Shown here: positions 1 to 7,340 of the stretch, in pieces | How positions within the stretch are numbered: the first letter of the stretch is position 1 | Layout of the letters: the number at the start of each line of letters is the position of its first letter | Origin: Oribacterium sp. | GTDB taxonomy: Bacteria > Bacillota_A > Clostridia > Lachnospirales > Lachnospiraceae | Assembly: GCA_017940955.1 (NCBI GenBank) | Contig: JAGAXP010000089.1 | Span: forward strand, 1-32,297 | Reading direction: 5' to 3' | DNA length: 32,297 nucleotides | Translations under genes and position numbers: made by a program | The notes under the pieces: generated by a model | What the model was told of the DNA's origin: nothing | The model's input: only the letters and a program-made list of their open reading frames with translations | Database searches by the model: none

Positions 1-657
1 AAGTGTTCCCAGTGTATCAAGAAGCATATCACAGTTGGCAACGCCTATGAACTGACCGTCTCTAAGTATAGGTGTACTTAACGTAATGAGATACACCGTA
101 GATCCGTCGGTAAGCTCATAAGCATAAGGTGCCGTAATATGTGTCTTCTGCGTCGCCTTTGTGGGGGCGTAATAATCCTCCCCGCTGTAGGTAGCATAAT
201 CGAAGAGTATGTCTGTTTTTATATCACTGCCGCTGGGATATACATAATAGGACAGACCCTCTGGAGTATCAGCGAAAAGTCCGTTGGGCTCAAATGCAAA
301 ATATGCCGAGAATATCTTTCCGGAGCTGACGGCTTCTTTAAGCGCCGATACTATTGCATCCTCTCCGGCCTCACGCCCCAGCTTCTCATAATTCAGGACA
401 CTGCTGCCCAGGGCATCCGCATAGATATTCATACCGTTCATATACTTCTGGACTGTAAGAACATTCTGCCCGGCTATGTTTCTGAACTGGTCCTTGGCCA
501 TATTGTCCACATTACGGAAGGTCATAATACCAAACGCAATACAAATGATGGCAACTACAACAAATACAGCCGCTGCAATAATTGCGGGGATACGAACAGC
601 AAGACTTACATAAGGTCTGCTGCCATTTTTTTTGATTTTTTTTTCAGAGTTACTCAT
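1..657 (-). CDS. Methyl-accepting chemotaxis protein, N-terminal part (runs off window edge)
   Basis: Only the first 219 codons are present; the gene continues beyond base 1. The start is ATG at 657-655, preceded by AGGAGG four bases upstream. Residues 1-20 are polar and basic, 23-46 form one hydrophobic membrane segment, and the rest is a periplasmic-side sensor region. Its pattern (a long helix, then FAFEPNGLFAD, YYAPTKATQKTHITAPY, TPILRDGQFIGVANCD) is that of a double Cache ligand-binding domain. The HAMP and methyl-accepting signalling domains expected in a chemoreceptor lie outside the window, so a Cache-bearing kinase or GGDEF protein cannot be excluded from the protein alone. The perfect sigma-D -10 element upstream (737-763) argues for a chemoreceptor expressed with the flagellar regulon. 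Confidence 0.75.
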   Translation of the reverse strand, partial: MSNSEKKIKKNGSRPYVSLAVRIPAIIAAAVFVVVAIICIAFGIMTFRNVDNMAKDQFRNIAGQNVLTVQKYMNGMNIYADALGSSVLNYEKLGREAGEDAIVSALKEAVSSGKIFSAYFAFEPNGLFADTPEGLSYYVYPSGSDIKTDILFDYATYSGEDYYAPTKATQKTHITAPYAYELTDGSTVYLITLSTPILRDGQFIGVANCDMLLDTLGTL

Positions 658-880
658 ACCGCCTCCTGCTTTGTATGATTAAAAATTGCAGGAATTACTA
701 ATAGAATTCCCTAAAATAACAGGCTTTCTATTGTTCTTATCGGCATTTAGCTTTCTTTCATTAATGCTTTTGCATTATTTTTTCGTAACATCGTACAGAT
801 TTAATTACCGGCTGCATAAAGCCTCTCTGATCAGCATGCGATATAAGCTTCAAAAAGGATATAGCGGCATGTCACAGTCT
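658..880. other. Intergenic region between nrdG and the chemoreceptor
   Basis: 223 bases holding the sigma-D promoter above. A small minus-strand hairpin (GGAATT, 8-base loop, AATTCC, at about 689-709) is followed by TGCAATTTTT and could be a weak terminator or a leader hairpin of the chemoreceptor. I see no gene here. Confidence 0.5.
737..763 (-). promoter_or_regulatory. Sigma-D (sigma-28, flagellar/chemotaxis) promoter
   Basis: Read on the minus strand this is TAAT, 15 bases, then GCCGATAA. The motility sigma consensus is TAAA-N15-GCCGATAA, so the -10 is perfect, the spacing exact and the -35 matches 3 of 4. It would start transcription near 730, about 70 bases before the chemoreceptor start at 657. 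Confidence 0.75.
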
Positions 881-1438
881 TTAAAGATGAGTAGTTTTGG
901 ACACCGTTGTGCCTTCTCCCGGATCCCACTGCACGATCTCTCCCGACGAAAGAGATTTCTGCACATCGATGGTTCTCTGGTTTGAAGATCCCTTGTACAG
1001 AAGAGTTATGTCTTTAAGCTCCTGTTTGAATTCACCGTCAACTATAACATCTGCTCGTTTAAGTATCTCTCTTGTCTCCGGAAGCTTTTCAGACATCCAT
1101 CCCAGCATATCCTCGTCAAAAAGATATCCAGAGAATATCCAGAGATCTTTTTTGGGGTATCTTTCTTTAAATCGGGTAATAAGAGATAAAAGCCCCCTCT
1201 GATTTTCAGGTTCAAAAGGCTCTCCCCCAAGAAGTGTCATACCCTGATAGGCATCGTCCGAAAGCTCCTCAAGTATACGGTCCTCTACCTCTTTCGTGAA
1301 TTCCATGCCGTAATCAAAGGGCCATGCCACTACATTAAAGCAGCCCGGGCACTTATGTGTACAGCCTGAAACAAAAAGACTGAGCCTGACTCCGGGGCCA
1401 TTGGCTATATCAAAATGTTTTATCTCTGCGTAGTGCAT
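881..1438 (-). CDS. nrdG: Anaerobic ribonucleoside-triphosphate reductase activating protein (radical SAM)
   Basis: 185 residues; family members are usually about 155-180. NrdG uses S-adenosylmethionine and a [4Fe-4S] cluster to generate the glycyl radical on NrdD, making class III ribonucleotide reductase active in anaerobic growth. The cluster motif CX3CX2C is CTHKCPGC at residues 26-33, next to the typical start MHYAEIKHFDIANGPG. The SAM-binding glycine segment LLGGEPF follows at about residues 69-75. The start is supported by AAGGAG about seven bases upstream. The tat genes separate it from its partner nrdD. No clear promoter of its own is seen after the hairpin at 1481-1506, so it may be read through from tatC. 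Confidence 0.93.
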   Translation of the reverse strand: MHYAEIKHFDIANGPGVRLSLFVSGCTHKCPGCFNVVAWPFDYGMEFTKEVEDRILEELSDDAYQGMTLLGGEPFEPENQRGLLSLITRFKERYPKKDLWIFSGYLFDEDMLGWMSEKLPETREILKRADVIVDGEFKQELKDITLLYKGSSNQRTIDVQKSLSSGEIVQWDPGEGTTVSKTTHL

Positions 1439-1473
1439 ACTTTTCTCCTTCCTCTGTCTTTCATATCTTTTTT

Positions 1474-1506
1474 AACACAAAGCCGCAGGTTTTTATCCCT
1501 GCGGCT
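1474..1506 (-). terminator. Hairpin after tatC, probable (leaky) terminator
   Basis: AGCCGCAGG pairs with CCTGCGGCT around a 7-8 base loop (1481-1506). On the minus strand it is followed by TTTGTGTT, an imperfect U tract. It lies between the tatC stop and nrdG. Because nrdG has no obvious promoter, this may be partial termination or an mRNA-processing hairpin rather than a full stop. Confidence 0.55.
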
Positions 1507-1519
1507 CAAAAAAATTTCT

Positions 1520-2332
1520 TTAAATTGTACTTTCCTCAGGGCTCGTATCTTCATCCGACGCACCGTCTTCTTCAGTTTCCGTTTTCTTCTCTTTCCTTTT
1601 GAATACACTGAAAACAGTACAAAGAATGATACTTAATTCATATAAAAGAAGCATCGGAAGTGCCACCATCACCTGAGATACTATATCCGGCGGAGTTACT
1701 ATAGCTGCCATAATGAAGATGAGAACTATCATCACCTTACGGGCCTTTCTCATCCACTGAACCTTTATGATTCCGAGCTGTGAAAGCAGAACCGAAACCA
1801 CAGGAAATTCAAAAAGCACTGCGAATATGATAAATATAGTCATCAGAAATGAAACATAATTTCCCACACTGATAGCCGCGGAAACATTAACACCCTTACT
1901 CATATCCAGAAGGAAGTAGAGCATGAACGGAATGAGTATCTTGTAGGCAAAAAGTATCCCCAGAAATCCGAAGATCATACCGAAGATGATGGCAAGCATC
2001 ATGAATATCTTTTCGGTATGCCTGAGTCCCGGACTCATAAACTGATAGGCCTCATAAAAAATAATGGGAAGCCCTATGAGCGCCGCAAAAACAAGTGACA
2101 GTGAGAAGTACTGTATAAGCATCTCCTGTGGGGCCAGATATACAAACTGGTAGCCTCTTGCCCGGCCTATATCGAGAAGAGCTGTTATGATGGATTCAGC
2201 ATAATGCAGTCCTACCAGCATGGCGACTATCAGCACGACGATGATGACTATGATACGGTTTCTTAATTCAGTGAGATGCCCCGAAAGAGTCATCTCCCCG
2301 CCGTTTTCACTGTTTTCAGTCCTTCTTTTCAT
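1520..2332 (-). CDS. tatC: Sec-independent protein translocase TatC
   Basis: TatC is the membrane receptor for twin-arginine signal peptides and forms the core of the Tat pathway, which exports folded proteins. The 270-residue frame has six hydrophobic segments and the family signatures MTLSGHLTELRNRI near the N terminus and YEAYQFMSPGL in the second periplasmic/TM region. An acidic, Lys/Glu-rich C-terminal tail follows the last segment. The frame opens inside the 3' end of tatA (17-base overlap), implying translational coupling. The start is uncertain: ATG at 2332 has GAGG immediately before it, and an internal ATG at residue 14, beginning the conserved MTLSGHL, is preceded by GGGGAG with almost no spacing. 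Confidence 0.95.
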   Translation of the reverse strand: MKRRTENSENGGEMTLSGHLTELRNRIIVIIVVLIVAMLVGLHYAESIITALLDIGRARGYQFVYLAPQEMLIQYFSLSLVFAALIGLPIIFYEAYQFMSPGLRHTEKIFMMLAIIFGMIFGFLGILFAYKILIPFMLYFLLDMSKGVNVSAAISVGNYVSFLMTIFIIFAVLFEFPVVSVLLSQLGIIKVQWMRKARKVMIVLIFIMAAIVTPPDIVSQVMVALPMLLLYELSIILCTVFSVFKRKEKKTETEEDGASDEDTSPEESTI

Positions 2333-2522
2333 CCTCAGCTGCCTTTGTCTCGCTTACCTTGATCTCGTCCTTCTTCTCTTCTTCATCAGCCTCGCTGACA
2401 CCGTCACGGAAGCTCTTTACAGACTTACCGAACATCTTTGTAAGCTTTGGAATCTGTGTAGGTCCAAATACTATTACTACGATTGCAAGTATGATTATTA
2501 ATTCCTGTGTTCCGATTCTCAT
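2316..2522 (-). CDS. tatA: Twin-arginine translocase subunit TatA
   Basis: 68 residues. One N-terminal membrane helix (residues about 6-20) is followed by the hinge FGPTQIP, an amphipathic helix (KLTKMFGKSVKSFRDG) and an acidic/Lys-rich tail, the standard TatA layout. TatA oligomers form or weaken the membrane passage at the TatC receptor. I start at 2522 because AAGGAG lies seven bases upstream; a longer frame from 2564 would add a 14-residue stretch outside the family pattern. It sits between a TatB-like gene and tatC, with its end overlapping tatC. Confidence 0.9.
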   Translation of the reverse strand: MRIGTQELIIILAIVVIVFGPTQIPKLTKMFGKSVKSFRDGVSEADEEEKKDEIKVSETKAAEDEKKD

Positions 2523-2602
2523 GATTATCTCCTTTTCAAAAGCAGTTTTACTGCAAATTTTCATGTATATAGGAAAGTGACAGAGTCACAGTTCCTTTTT
2601 TA

Positions 2603-3205
2603 TTATACCTTACCTTCAGGTTCTTCCGCCGTGTCTGCTGCTCCGGATACTTCTTTTACAACGGCATCTTGGTTTTCAACAGTTTCTGTAACCTTCTCTT
2701 CCTGAGAAGCACCTGTTTCCTCAGCTGCTTTCCTTACCTCTTCAGCTGCTGCCTTTGTTTCTTCAGCTGCTGCCTTAGCGTCTTCAACGGCCTCTTTTGT
2801 TTCTTCGGCTGTTTCCTTAGTGTCTTCAGCTGCCTCTTTTGTTTCTTCGGCTGTTTCCTTAGCTTCTTCAGCGGCCTTCTCTTTGACCTCTTCCTTTACC
2901 GGCTCAGCCTTCTTCGGAGTTGTCTTTCCGATATTGTTGACCGTGGTCTTCACTTCAGTGATGTTTTTCTTGATATCATCTGCCGCTTCTGTCATGGGCT
3001 GCAGTGCCTCTCTTATAGGCTTCTGTGCCTCCTCCAATGGCTCAATAACAGTCTCTTTGATATCCTTTGTCAGATCACTGGATACATTTCGGAACTGTTT
3101 CAATGCCTCTCCCAACTTCCTTGCGTATTCCGGAAGTTTATCAGGGCCGATGACGATCAGGGCGACGATGAAAATGATGACAATTTCTGAAAAACCAATC
3201 TTCAT
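2603..3205 (-). CDS. tatB: TatB-like twin-arginine translocase subunit with heptad-repeat tail
   Basis: 200 residues. It opens MKIGFSEIVIIF and has the hinge VIGPDKLPE at about residues 18-26. The GFSE start and Glu/Asp-Lys after the GP hinge are more like TatB than TatA. An amphipathic helix follows, and then a long charged region. Residues 111-166 are eight tandem copies of a 7-residue unit of the type AEETKEA, predicted as a helical coiled or LEA-like rod. TatB passes substrates from TatC to TatA; many Firmicutes lack a separate TatB, so a distinct second TatA-family protein here is notable. The start has AAGGA six bases upstream. It is first in the tat operon, with a promoter at 3253-3282. 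Confidence 0.8.
   Translation of the reverse strand: MKIGFSEIVIIFIVALIVIGPDKLPEYARKLGEALKQFRNVSSDLTKDIKETVIEPLEEAQKPIREALQPMTEAADDIKKNITEVKTTVNNIGKTTPKKAEPVKEEVKEKAAEEAKETAEETKEAAEDTKETAEETKEAVEDAKAAAEETKAAAEEVRKAAEETGASQEEKVTETVENQDAVVKEVSGAADTAEEPEGKV
2708..2875 (-). repeat. Tandem 21-bp (7-residue) coding repeat in tatB-like gene
   Basis: Eight consecutive 7-residue units (consensus A-E-E-T-K-E-A with D, V, A and R variants) encoded by imperfect 21-bp direct repeats. Several adjacent units are nearly identical at the DNA level, so copy number could change by slippage. Confidence 0.85.
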
Positions 3206-3252
3206 AACTATTCCTTAAATCTTTTTTTATTTTTATAAAATATAACCAAACT

Positions 3253-3282
3253 ATTATATCGGTTTAACATGATACTATGCAA
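3253..3282 (-). promoter_or_regulatory. Sigma-A type promoter for the tat operon
   Basis: On the minus strand: TTGCAT, 18 bases, TATAAT. The -10 is perfect and the -35 is weak. It lies just downstream of the nrdD terminator and about 48 bases before the tatB-like start. Confidence 0.6.
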
Positions 3283-3300
3283 TCATTTTCGTGCTTTTTT

Positions 3301-3350
3301 GCAAAGAAAACCGGCCAGGAATTGTGACACAATTCTCTTGGCCGGTTTTC
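3301..3350 (-). terminator. Rho-independent terminator of nrdD
   Basis: A long stem: AAAACCGGCCA pairs with TGGCCGGTTTT, and an inner GAATTGTG/CAATTC stem lies within (3307-3349). On the minus strand it runs into TTTTCTTTGC. It begins ten bases after the nrdD stop codon, so the tat genes are a separate transcription unit. Confidence 0.85.
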
Positions 3351-3358
3351 AAAAAGTC

Positions 3359-5599
3359 TTAAAGGTGAAGCACTCTGTCCTTAATCTCCTGGGTTCTTCC
3401 CTGGTTCCAGTACTGTGTACCGATATAGCCACAGGTTCTTCTGGCTACCGACATCTTACTCTCATCACGGTTTCCGCAGTTAGGGCACTCCCATACAAGC
3501 TTACCCATATCATCCTCAACAATCTTTATCTCACCGTCATAACCGCAGCACTCGCAGTAATCTGACTTGGTGTTGAGCTCTGCGTACATGATGTTGTCAT
3601 AGATAAACTTCATGACACTGAGAACTGCAGGGATGTTGTTCTGCATGTTAGGAACCTCAACGTAGGAGATAGCTCCTCCCGGTGAAAGCTTCTGGAAATC
3701 AGCCTCAAACTTAAGCTTTGTGAAAGCATCAATCTTCTCACGGACATTTACGTGGTAAGAATTGGTTACATAGTTATGATCTGTAACTCCCTTGATGATT
3801 CCGAATCTCTTCTGAAGAGCCTTGGAGAACTTGTAGGTTGTGGACTCCATAGGTGTTCCGTAAAGTGAATAGCTTACGTTCTCTGCCTTTCTCCACTCTG
3901 CGCACTTGTCATTCATGTGCTGCATTACCTTAAGTGCAAATGGCTTTGCCTCAGGATCTGTGTGTGATTTTCCTGTCATGCGCACACACATCTCATAGAG
4001 GCCTGAATACCCGAGAGAAATGGTCGAATAGTTTCCGAAAAGAAGTCTGTCAATCTTCTCTCCCTTCTTAAGTCTCGCAAGAGCTCCGTACTGCCAGAGG
4101 ATAGGTGCAACATCTGAGGTTGTTCCCATGAGTCTCTCATGGCGGAGCTTCAGTGCTCTGTGGCAGAGCTCAAGTCTCTCATCAAAGATATTCCAGAACA
4201 TATCCATGTCACCGTGAGATGAACATGCCACATCAACTAAGTTAATGGTAACAACACCCTGGTTGAAACGTCCGTAATACTTGTGCTTTCCTTCTTCATA
4301 GGTCTTGCTGTTTGACTTGTTGCCGGCATCGCAGAGACCTTCATCATTCTGCTCGTTATCCGGTGTAAGGAAGGATCTGCAGCCCATGCATGGATATACA
4401 TCGCCCTTGTACTCGATCATCTTCTTTGCGGAGATGTAATCTGGTACCATTCTCTTGGCTGTGCACTTGGCAGCAAGCTCTGTAAGGTAATAGTATCTTG
4501 ACTGAGGATAGATATTGTCCTCATCAAGTGTGTAGATGATCTTAGGGAACGCAGGTGTGATCCATACACCCTTCTCGTTCTTAACGCCCTTCATTCTCTG
4601 CTTGAGAACTTCCTCGATGACCATGGCAAGATCGTCTCTTGTCTGTCCCTCAGGAACCTCATCAAGATACATGAACATAGTAACGAAAGGAGCCTGGCCG
4701 TTACATGTCATAAGAGTGATAAGCTGATACTGTATGGTCTGAACACCACGGGTGATCTCCTCGTGAAGCCTCTTCTCAACGACCCTGTTCACCTGATCTT
4801 CTGTCATCTGAACCCCGGCCTCGCTGTTCTCTTCCATAACCTGACTCTTTATCTTCTGACGGGAAATGTCTACGAAAGGAGCAAGGTGTGAAAGTGTGAA
4901 TGACTGACCGCCGTACTGGTTTGAAGCAACCTGTGCAATGATCTGTGTTGTGATATTGCAGGCTGTGTAGAAGCTGTGAGGCTTCTCGATCATGGTCTGG
5001 GAAATGACAGTACCGTTCTGAAGCATATCCTCAAGGTTTATGAGGTCACAGTTGTGCTCCTTCTGTGCATAATAGTCAGCATCGTGGAAGTGGATAATGC
5101 CTTCCTCGTGTGCTCTCACGATATCCTCGGGAAGAAGAAGACGTCTTGTAAGGTCCCTTGATACCTCTCCTGCCATATAGTCACGCTGGGTTGAGTTGAT
5201 TACAGGGTTCTTGTTTGAATTCTCCTGCTTGAGCTCCTCATTGGACTGATCGATAAGTGAAAGAATATCGTCATCCGTTGTGTTGGACTTACGGGCTATC
5301 TCTCTTTTATAACGATAACGCACATACTTCTGTGCCACCTCATAGCCTCTCATCTCCATGATACCTGTCTCTACCATATCCTGGATCTCTTCAACCGATA
5401 CGGCACGATTGAGCTTTGCACACTTGTTGGCAACGTTCTCGGCAACTCCCATGATCTGGTACTCATTCATCTGGTAGATAGGCTCTACTTCGTTGTTTGC
5501 CTTACGGATAGCGTTTGCGATCTTGGTAAGATCGAACTGAACTTCCTTTCCGTTACGCTTGATTACATTCTGCTTTACAGCTTCTTTTGATTCTGTCAT
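3359..5599 (-). CDS. nrdD: Anaerobic ribonucleoside-triphosphate reductase, class III
   Basis: Reduces ribonucleoside triphosphates to deoxynucleotides using a glycyl radical; oxygen-sensitive. 746 residues. Residues about 10-105 form an ATP-cone regulatory domain (IKRNGKEVQFDLTKIANAI), then comes the ten-stranded barrel with family segments such as HFHDADYYAQKEHNCDL. Near the C terminus is a zinc site with two CX2C pairs (CECCG and CPNCG). The glycyl-radical segment RTCGYIG, with the radical glycine probably Gly724, lies 23 residues from the end. The start has GGGGAG eight bases upstream. Two NrdR-type boxes and a long structured leader precede it, so repression by NrdR-ATP/dATP is likely. 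Its activase nrdG is about 1.9 kb downstream beyond the tat genes. Confidence 0.97.
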   Translation of the reverse strand: MTESKEAVKQNVIKRNGKEVQFDLTKIANAIRKANNEVEPIYQMNEYQIMGVAENVANKCAKLNRAVSVEEIQDMVETGIMEMRGYEVAQKYVRYRYKREIARKSNTTDDDILSLIDQSNEELKQENSNKNPVINSTQRDYMAGEVSRDLTRRLLLPEDIVRAHEEGIIHFHDADYYAQKEHNCDLINLEDMLQNGTVISQTMIEKPHSFYTACNITTQIIAQVASNQYGGQSFTLSHLAPFVDISRQKIKSQVMEENSEAGVQMTEDQVNRVVEKRLHEEITRGVQTIQYQLITLMTCNGQAPFVTMFMYLDEVPEGQTRDDLAMVIEEVLKQRMKGVKNEKGVWITPAFPKIIYTLDEDNIYPQSRYYYLTELAAKCTAKRMVPDYISAKKMIEYKGDVYPCMGCRSFLTPDNEQNDEGLCDAGNKSNSKTYEEGKHKYYGRFNQGVVTINLVDVACSSHGDMDMFWNIFDERLELCHRALKLRHERLMGTTSDVAPILWQYGALARLKKGEKIDRLLFGNYSTISLGYSGLYEMCVRMTGKSHTDPEAKPFALKVMQHMNDKCAEWRKAENVSYSLYGTPMESTTYKFSKALQKRFGIIKGVTDHNYVTNSYHVNVREKIDAFTKLKFEADFQKLSPGGAISYVEVPNMQNNIPAVLSVMKFIYDNIMYAELNTKSDYCECCGYDGEIKIVEDDMGKLVWECPNCGNRDESKMSVARRTCGYIGTQYWNQGRTQEIKDRVLHL

Positions 5600-5843
5600 C
5601 TTTGCATCTCCCCTTTATAATAATCCCCTCAAACCGGGCAGGGAAAAGCACCCTGCCCGATTTCGCGTTGAATGTCTTCTGTCCGCCCGAATATTCCCGG
5701 CTGCCGCATAACGACCTTATCGCGAAAAAAAACAAATCGAAGTAACTTACGACGACTTGAAATCTGTTTGTTATGTAATCTGATAATAATGAAGTTTCAA
5801 TCAAATCATCTTACAAAAAATATTTATTTTCTGATTTTGCGCT
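5600..5843 (-). promoter_or_regulatory. Long structured 5' leader of nrdD
   Basis: Between the NrdR boxes and the nrdD start lie about 245 gene-free bases. By eye they hold a perfect 9-bp hairpin CGGGCAGGG/CCCTGCCCG (5635-5659) 36 bases before the start codon, and a possible longer-range stem TTTCGCG/CGCGAAA (5721-5727 with 5661-5667). No U tract follows the hairpin, so it is not a normal terminator. I do not recognise a known riboswitch class. Confidence 0.45.
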
Positions 5844-5890
5844 TCACCAAATATTGTTTTTATCTTTGACTTAAGTACTATATCTTGTGT
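5844..5890 (-). promoter_or_regulatory. Pair of NrdR boxes upstream of nrdD
   Basis: Minus-strand ACACAAGATATAGTAC (5890-5875) matches 13 of 16 positions of the NrdR consensus ACACWATATATWGTGT. AAACAATATTTGGTGA (5859-5844) matches 12 of 16. They are 31 bp start to start, the three-helical-turn spacing typical of tandem NrdR sites. A TATATT sequence just upstream could be the -10 they cover. No nrdR gene is in the window. Confidence 0.8.
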
Positions 5891-6150
5891 CTGAAATAAA
5901 TATACTACTATTCACGACGAAATGAAATAGTCAAATCAAAAAAGTCACTTTTTTGTAGAAAACAGAGAATTTCAGTAAATTTTCACACCATCCGGGACCT
6001 ACGTATTTTCGGGCAAAAACAGGCTTCATAACAAGTAATTTGGCGGTTCCGGCCACTATTTACGATTTCCGGTACTGTTTTGTGGAAATTGCCATATTGA
6101 TTTAACTACATTAAGTGTTCAAAGAATTATTCCCATCCAAAAACCACTAT
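5891..6150. other. Gene-free AT-rich region upstream of nrdD
   Basis: About 260 bases between the nrdD control region and the metQ terminator. It holds a small perfect inverted repeat, CAAAAAAGT/ACTTTTTTG, at about 5937-5956. I see no coding sequence with a ribosome site and no RNA gene. Confidence 0.5.
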
Positions 6151-6151
6151 A

Positions 6152-6193
6152 TATAGAAAAACTCCCCGGCTGGCACTGCCACCCGGAGAGTTT
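6152..6193 (-). terminator. Rho-independent terminator of metNIQ
   Basis: AAACTC-CCGG-TGGC pairs with GCCA-CCGG-GAGTTT (6159-6193) around a 3-base loop. On the minus strand it is followed by TTTTTCT. It lies about 58 bases after the metQ stop. Confidence 0.88.
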
Positions 6194-6250
6194 ATAACAT
6201 TTATATTCAGATGTCTACATACAATATCTTGTATCGACGGAGGAAGCTCA

Positions 6251-7162
6251 TCACTTAATAGGGATAACGCCGCCCTCGTAGGTGTCTGTTATGTAGCTTG
6301 TAACCTCCTCTGACTGAAGAACCTCTACAAGCTTCTTTGCCCACTCCTGATCTTTATCCGCCTCTGCTACCGCGATCACATTTGCAAAGGTCTGGGCAGC
6401 CTCTGAAGAAGCATCCTCCTGTACAAGTGCATCTGATGGCTTGAAGCCTGCATCGATAGCATAGTTTCCGTTCATGCATGCAAAATCAACAGACTCCATT
6501 GATCTTGGGATCTGAGCAGCCTCAACCTCAAGGATCTCAACATTATGAGGATTCTCAGTGATATCCTGCTTTGTAGCTGTAAGACCTACACCCTCCTTAA
6601 GAGTGATGATTCCGTTTGCCTGAAGGAGCTGAAGAGCACGTGCCTCGTTTGTTGTATCGTTAGGTACAGCGATCTGTGCTCCGTCTGCAATTGCAGAAAG
6701 ATCATTTGACTTTCCTGCATAGATTCCAAATGGCTCATAATGAATGGCACCAACTGATGTCACATGAGTGTTGTTCTCCTTGTTGAAATCATCAAGGTAT
6801 GGCTGATGCTGGAAATAGTTGGCCTGAAGCTCACCCTGATCTACAGCGAGATTTGGCTGAACGTAATCATTGTAAACCACGATTTCGATATTGATACCTG
6901 CTGCGGCAAGAGCATCCTTTGCATGCTCGAGGATTTCAGCATGAGGGCTTGGTGTAGCACCGATCTTTACGGTTACAGGCTCCTGTGAAGCAGCCTCTGT
7001 TGTCTTCTCACCCTCAGCCTGAGTCTCAGCTTCCGCAGTTGTCTCCTGCGCTGCTTCTGTCTTTGCCGCCTCTGTGGATGCAGGCGCCGCTGATGAACCG
7101 CAGGCTGCGAGAGAAGCTGCCGCAAGAACTGCCGCAAGTGCCAATGTGATCTTTTTCTTCAT
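6251..7162 (-). CDS. metQ: Methionine ABC transporter substrate-binding lipoprotein
   Basis: 303 residues; NlpA/MetQ family. The signal peptide ends in a lipobox LAAC with Cys21, so the protein is lipid-anchored outside the membrane. A low-complexity Ala/Glu/Thr linker (about 22-62) precedes the binding domain. The domain starts VTVKIGATPSPHAEILEHA and contains the family stretches NYFQHQPYLDDF and YEPFGIYAGKSNDL. It binds D/L-methionine (or a related amino acid) and delivers it to MetI/MetN. The start has AGGAGG upstream. It is last in the operon, after a 178-base gap with hairpins that may allow expression above metN and metI. Confidence 0.95.
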   Translation of the reverse strand: MKKKITLALAAVLAAASLAACGSSAAPASTEAAKTEAAQETTAEAETQAEGEKTTEAASQEPVTVKIGATPSPHAEILEHAKDALAAAGINIEIVVYNDYVQPNLAVDQGELQANYFQHQPYLDDFNKENNTHVTSVGAIHYEPFGIYAGKSNDLSAIADGAQIAVPNDTTNEARALQLLQANGIITLKEGVGLTATKQDITENPHNVEILEVEAAQIPRSMESVDFACMNGNYAIDAGFKPSDALVQEDASSEAAQTFANVIAVAEADKDQEWAKKLVEVLQSEEVTSYITDTYEGGVIPIK

Positions 7163-7340
7163 AATCTCTCCTCCTTTTGAAAAGTCTCCGTACCCTTATT
7201 AAAGCAAAGACTTTTCTTCACTATCAGGATATCTCCGTATCCTTTCCGTGCCGGATTCCTGTTCCGGCTTGCAACTTTTATTTTATTCCGGACTTTCATG
7301 GGATTAAATCCACAAAGCCCGGCTAAAATATATAGATTTA
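7163..7340 (-). other. Hairpin-rich metI-metQ intercistronic region
   Basis: It contains GCCGGA/TCCGGC (7250-7268), GGATA/TATCC (7227-7242) and AAAAGTCT/AGACTTTT (7180-7215). The last ends just before the metQ ribosome site. There is no U tract. In ABC transporter operons such hairpins commonly stabilise the mRNA of the binding protein; that role is inferred here. Confidence 0.5.

Noticed and set aside
139..678. Plus-strand frame of 179 codons
   Set aside because: Opposite the chemoreceptor, which has a ribosome site, membrane helix, Cache motifs and a sigma-D promoter.
764..782. TAATGC/GCATTA hairpin followed by a T run on the plus strand
   Set aside because: No plus-strand gene ends here; probably chance in AT-rich DNA.
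2669..3190. Plus-strand Cys/Phe-rich frame opposite the tatB-like gene
   Set aside because: Its repetitive sequence is the complement of the heptad-repeat codons.
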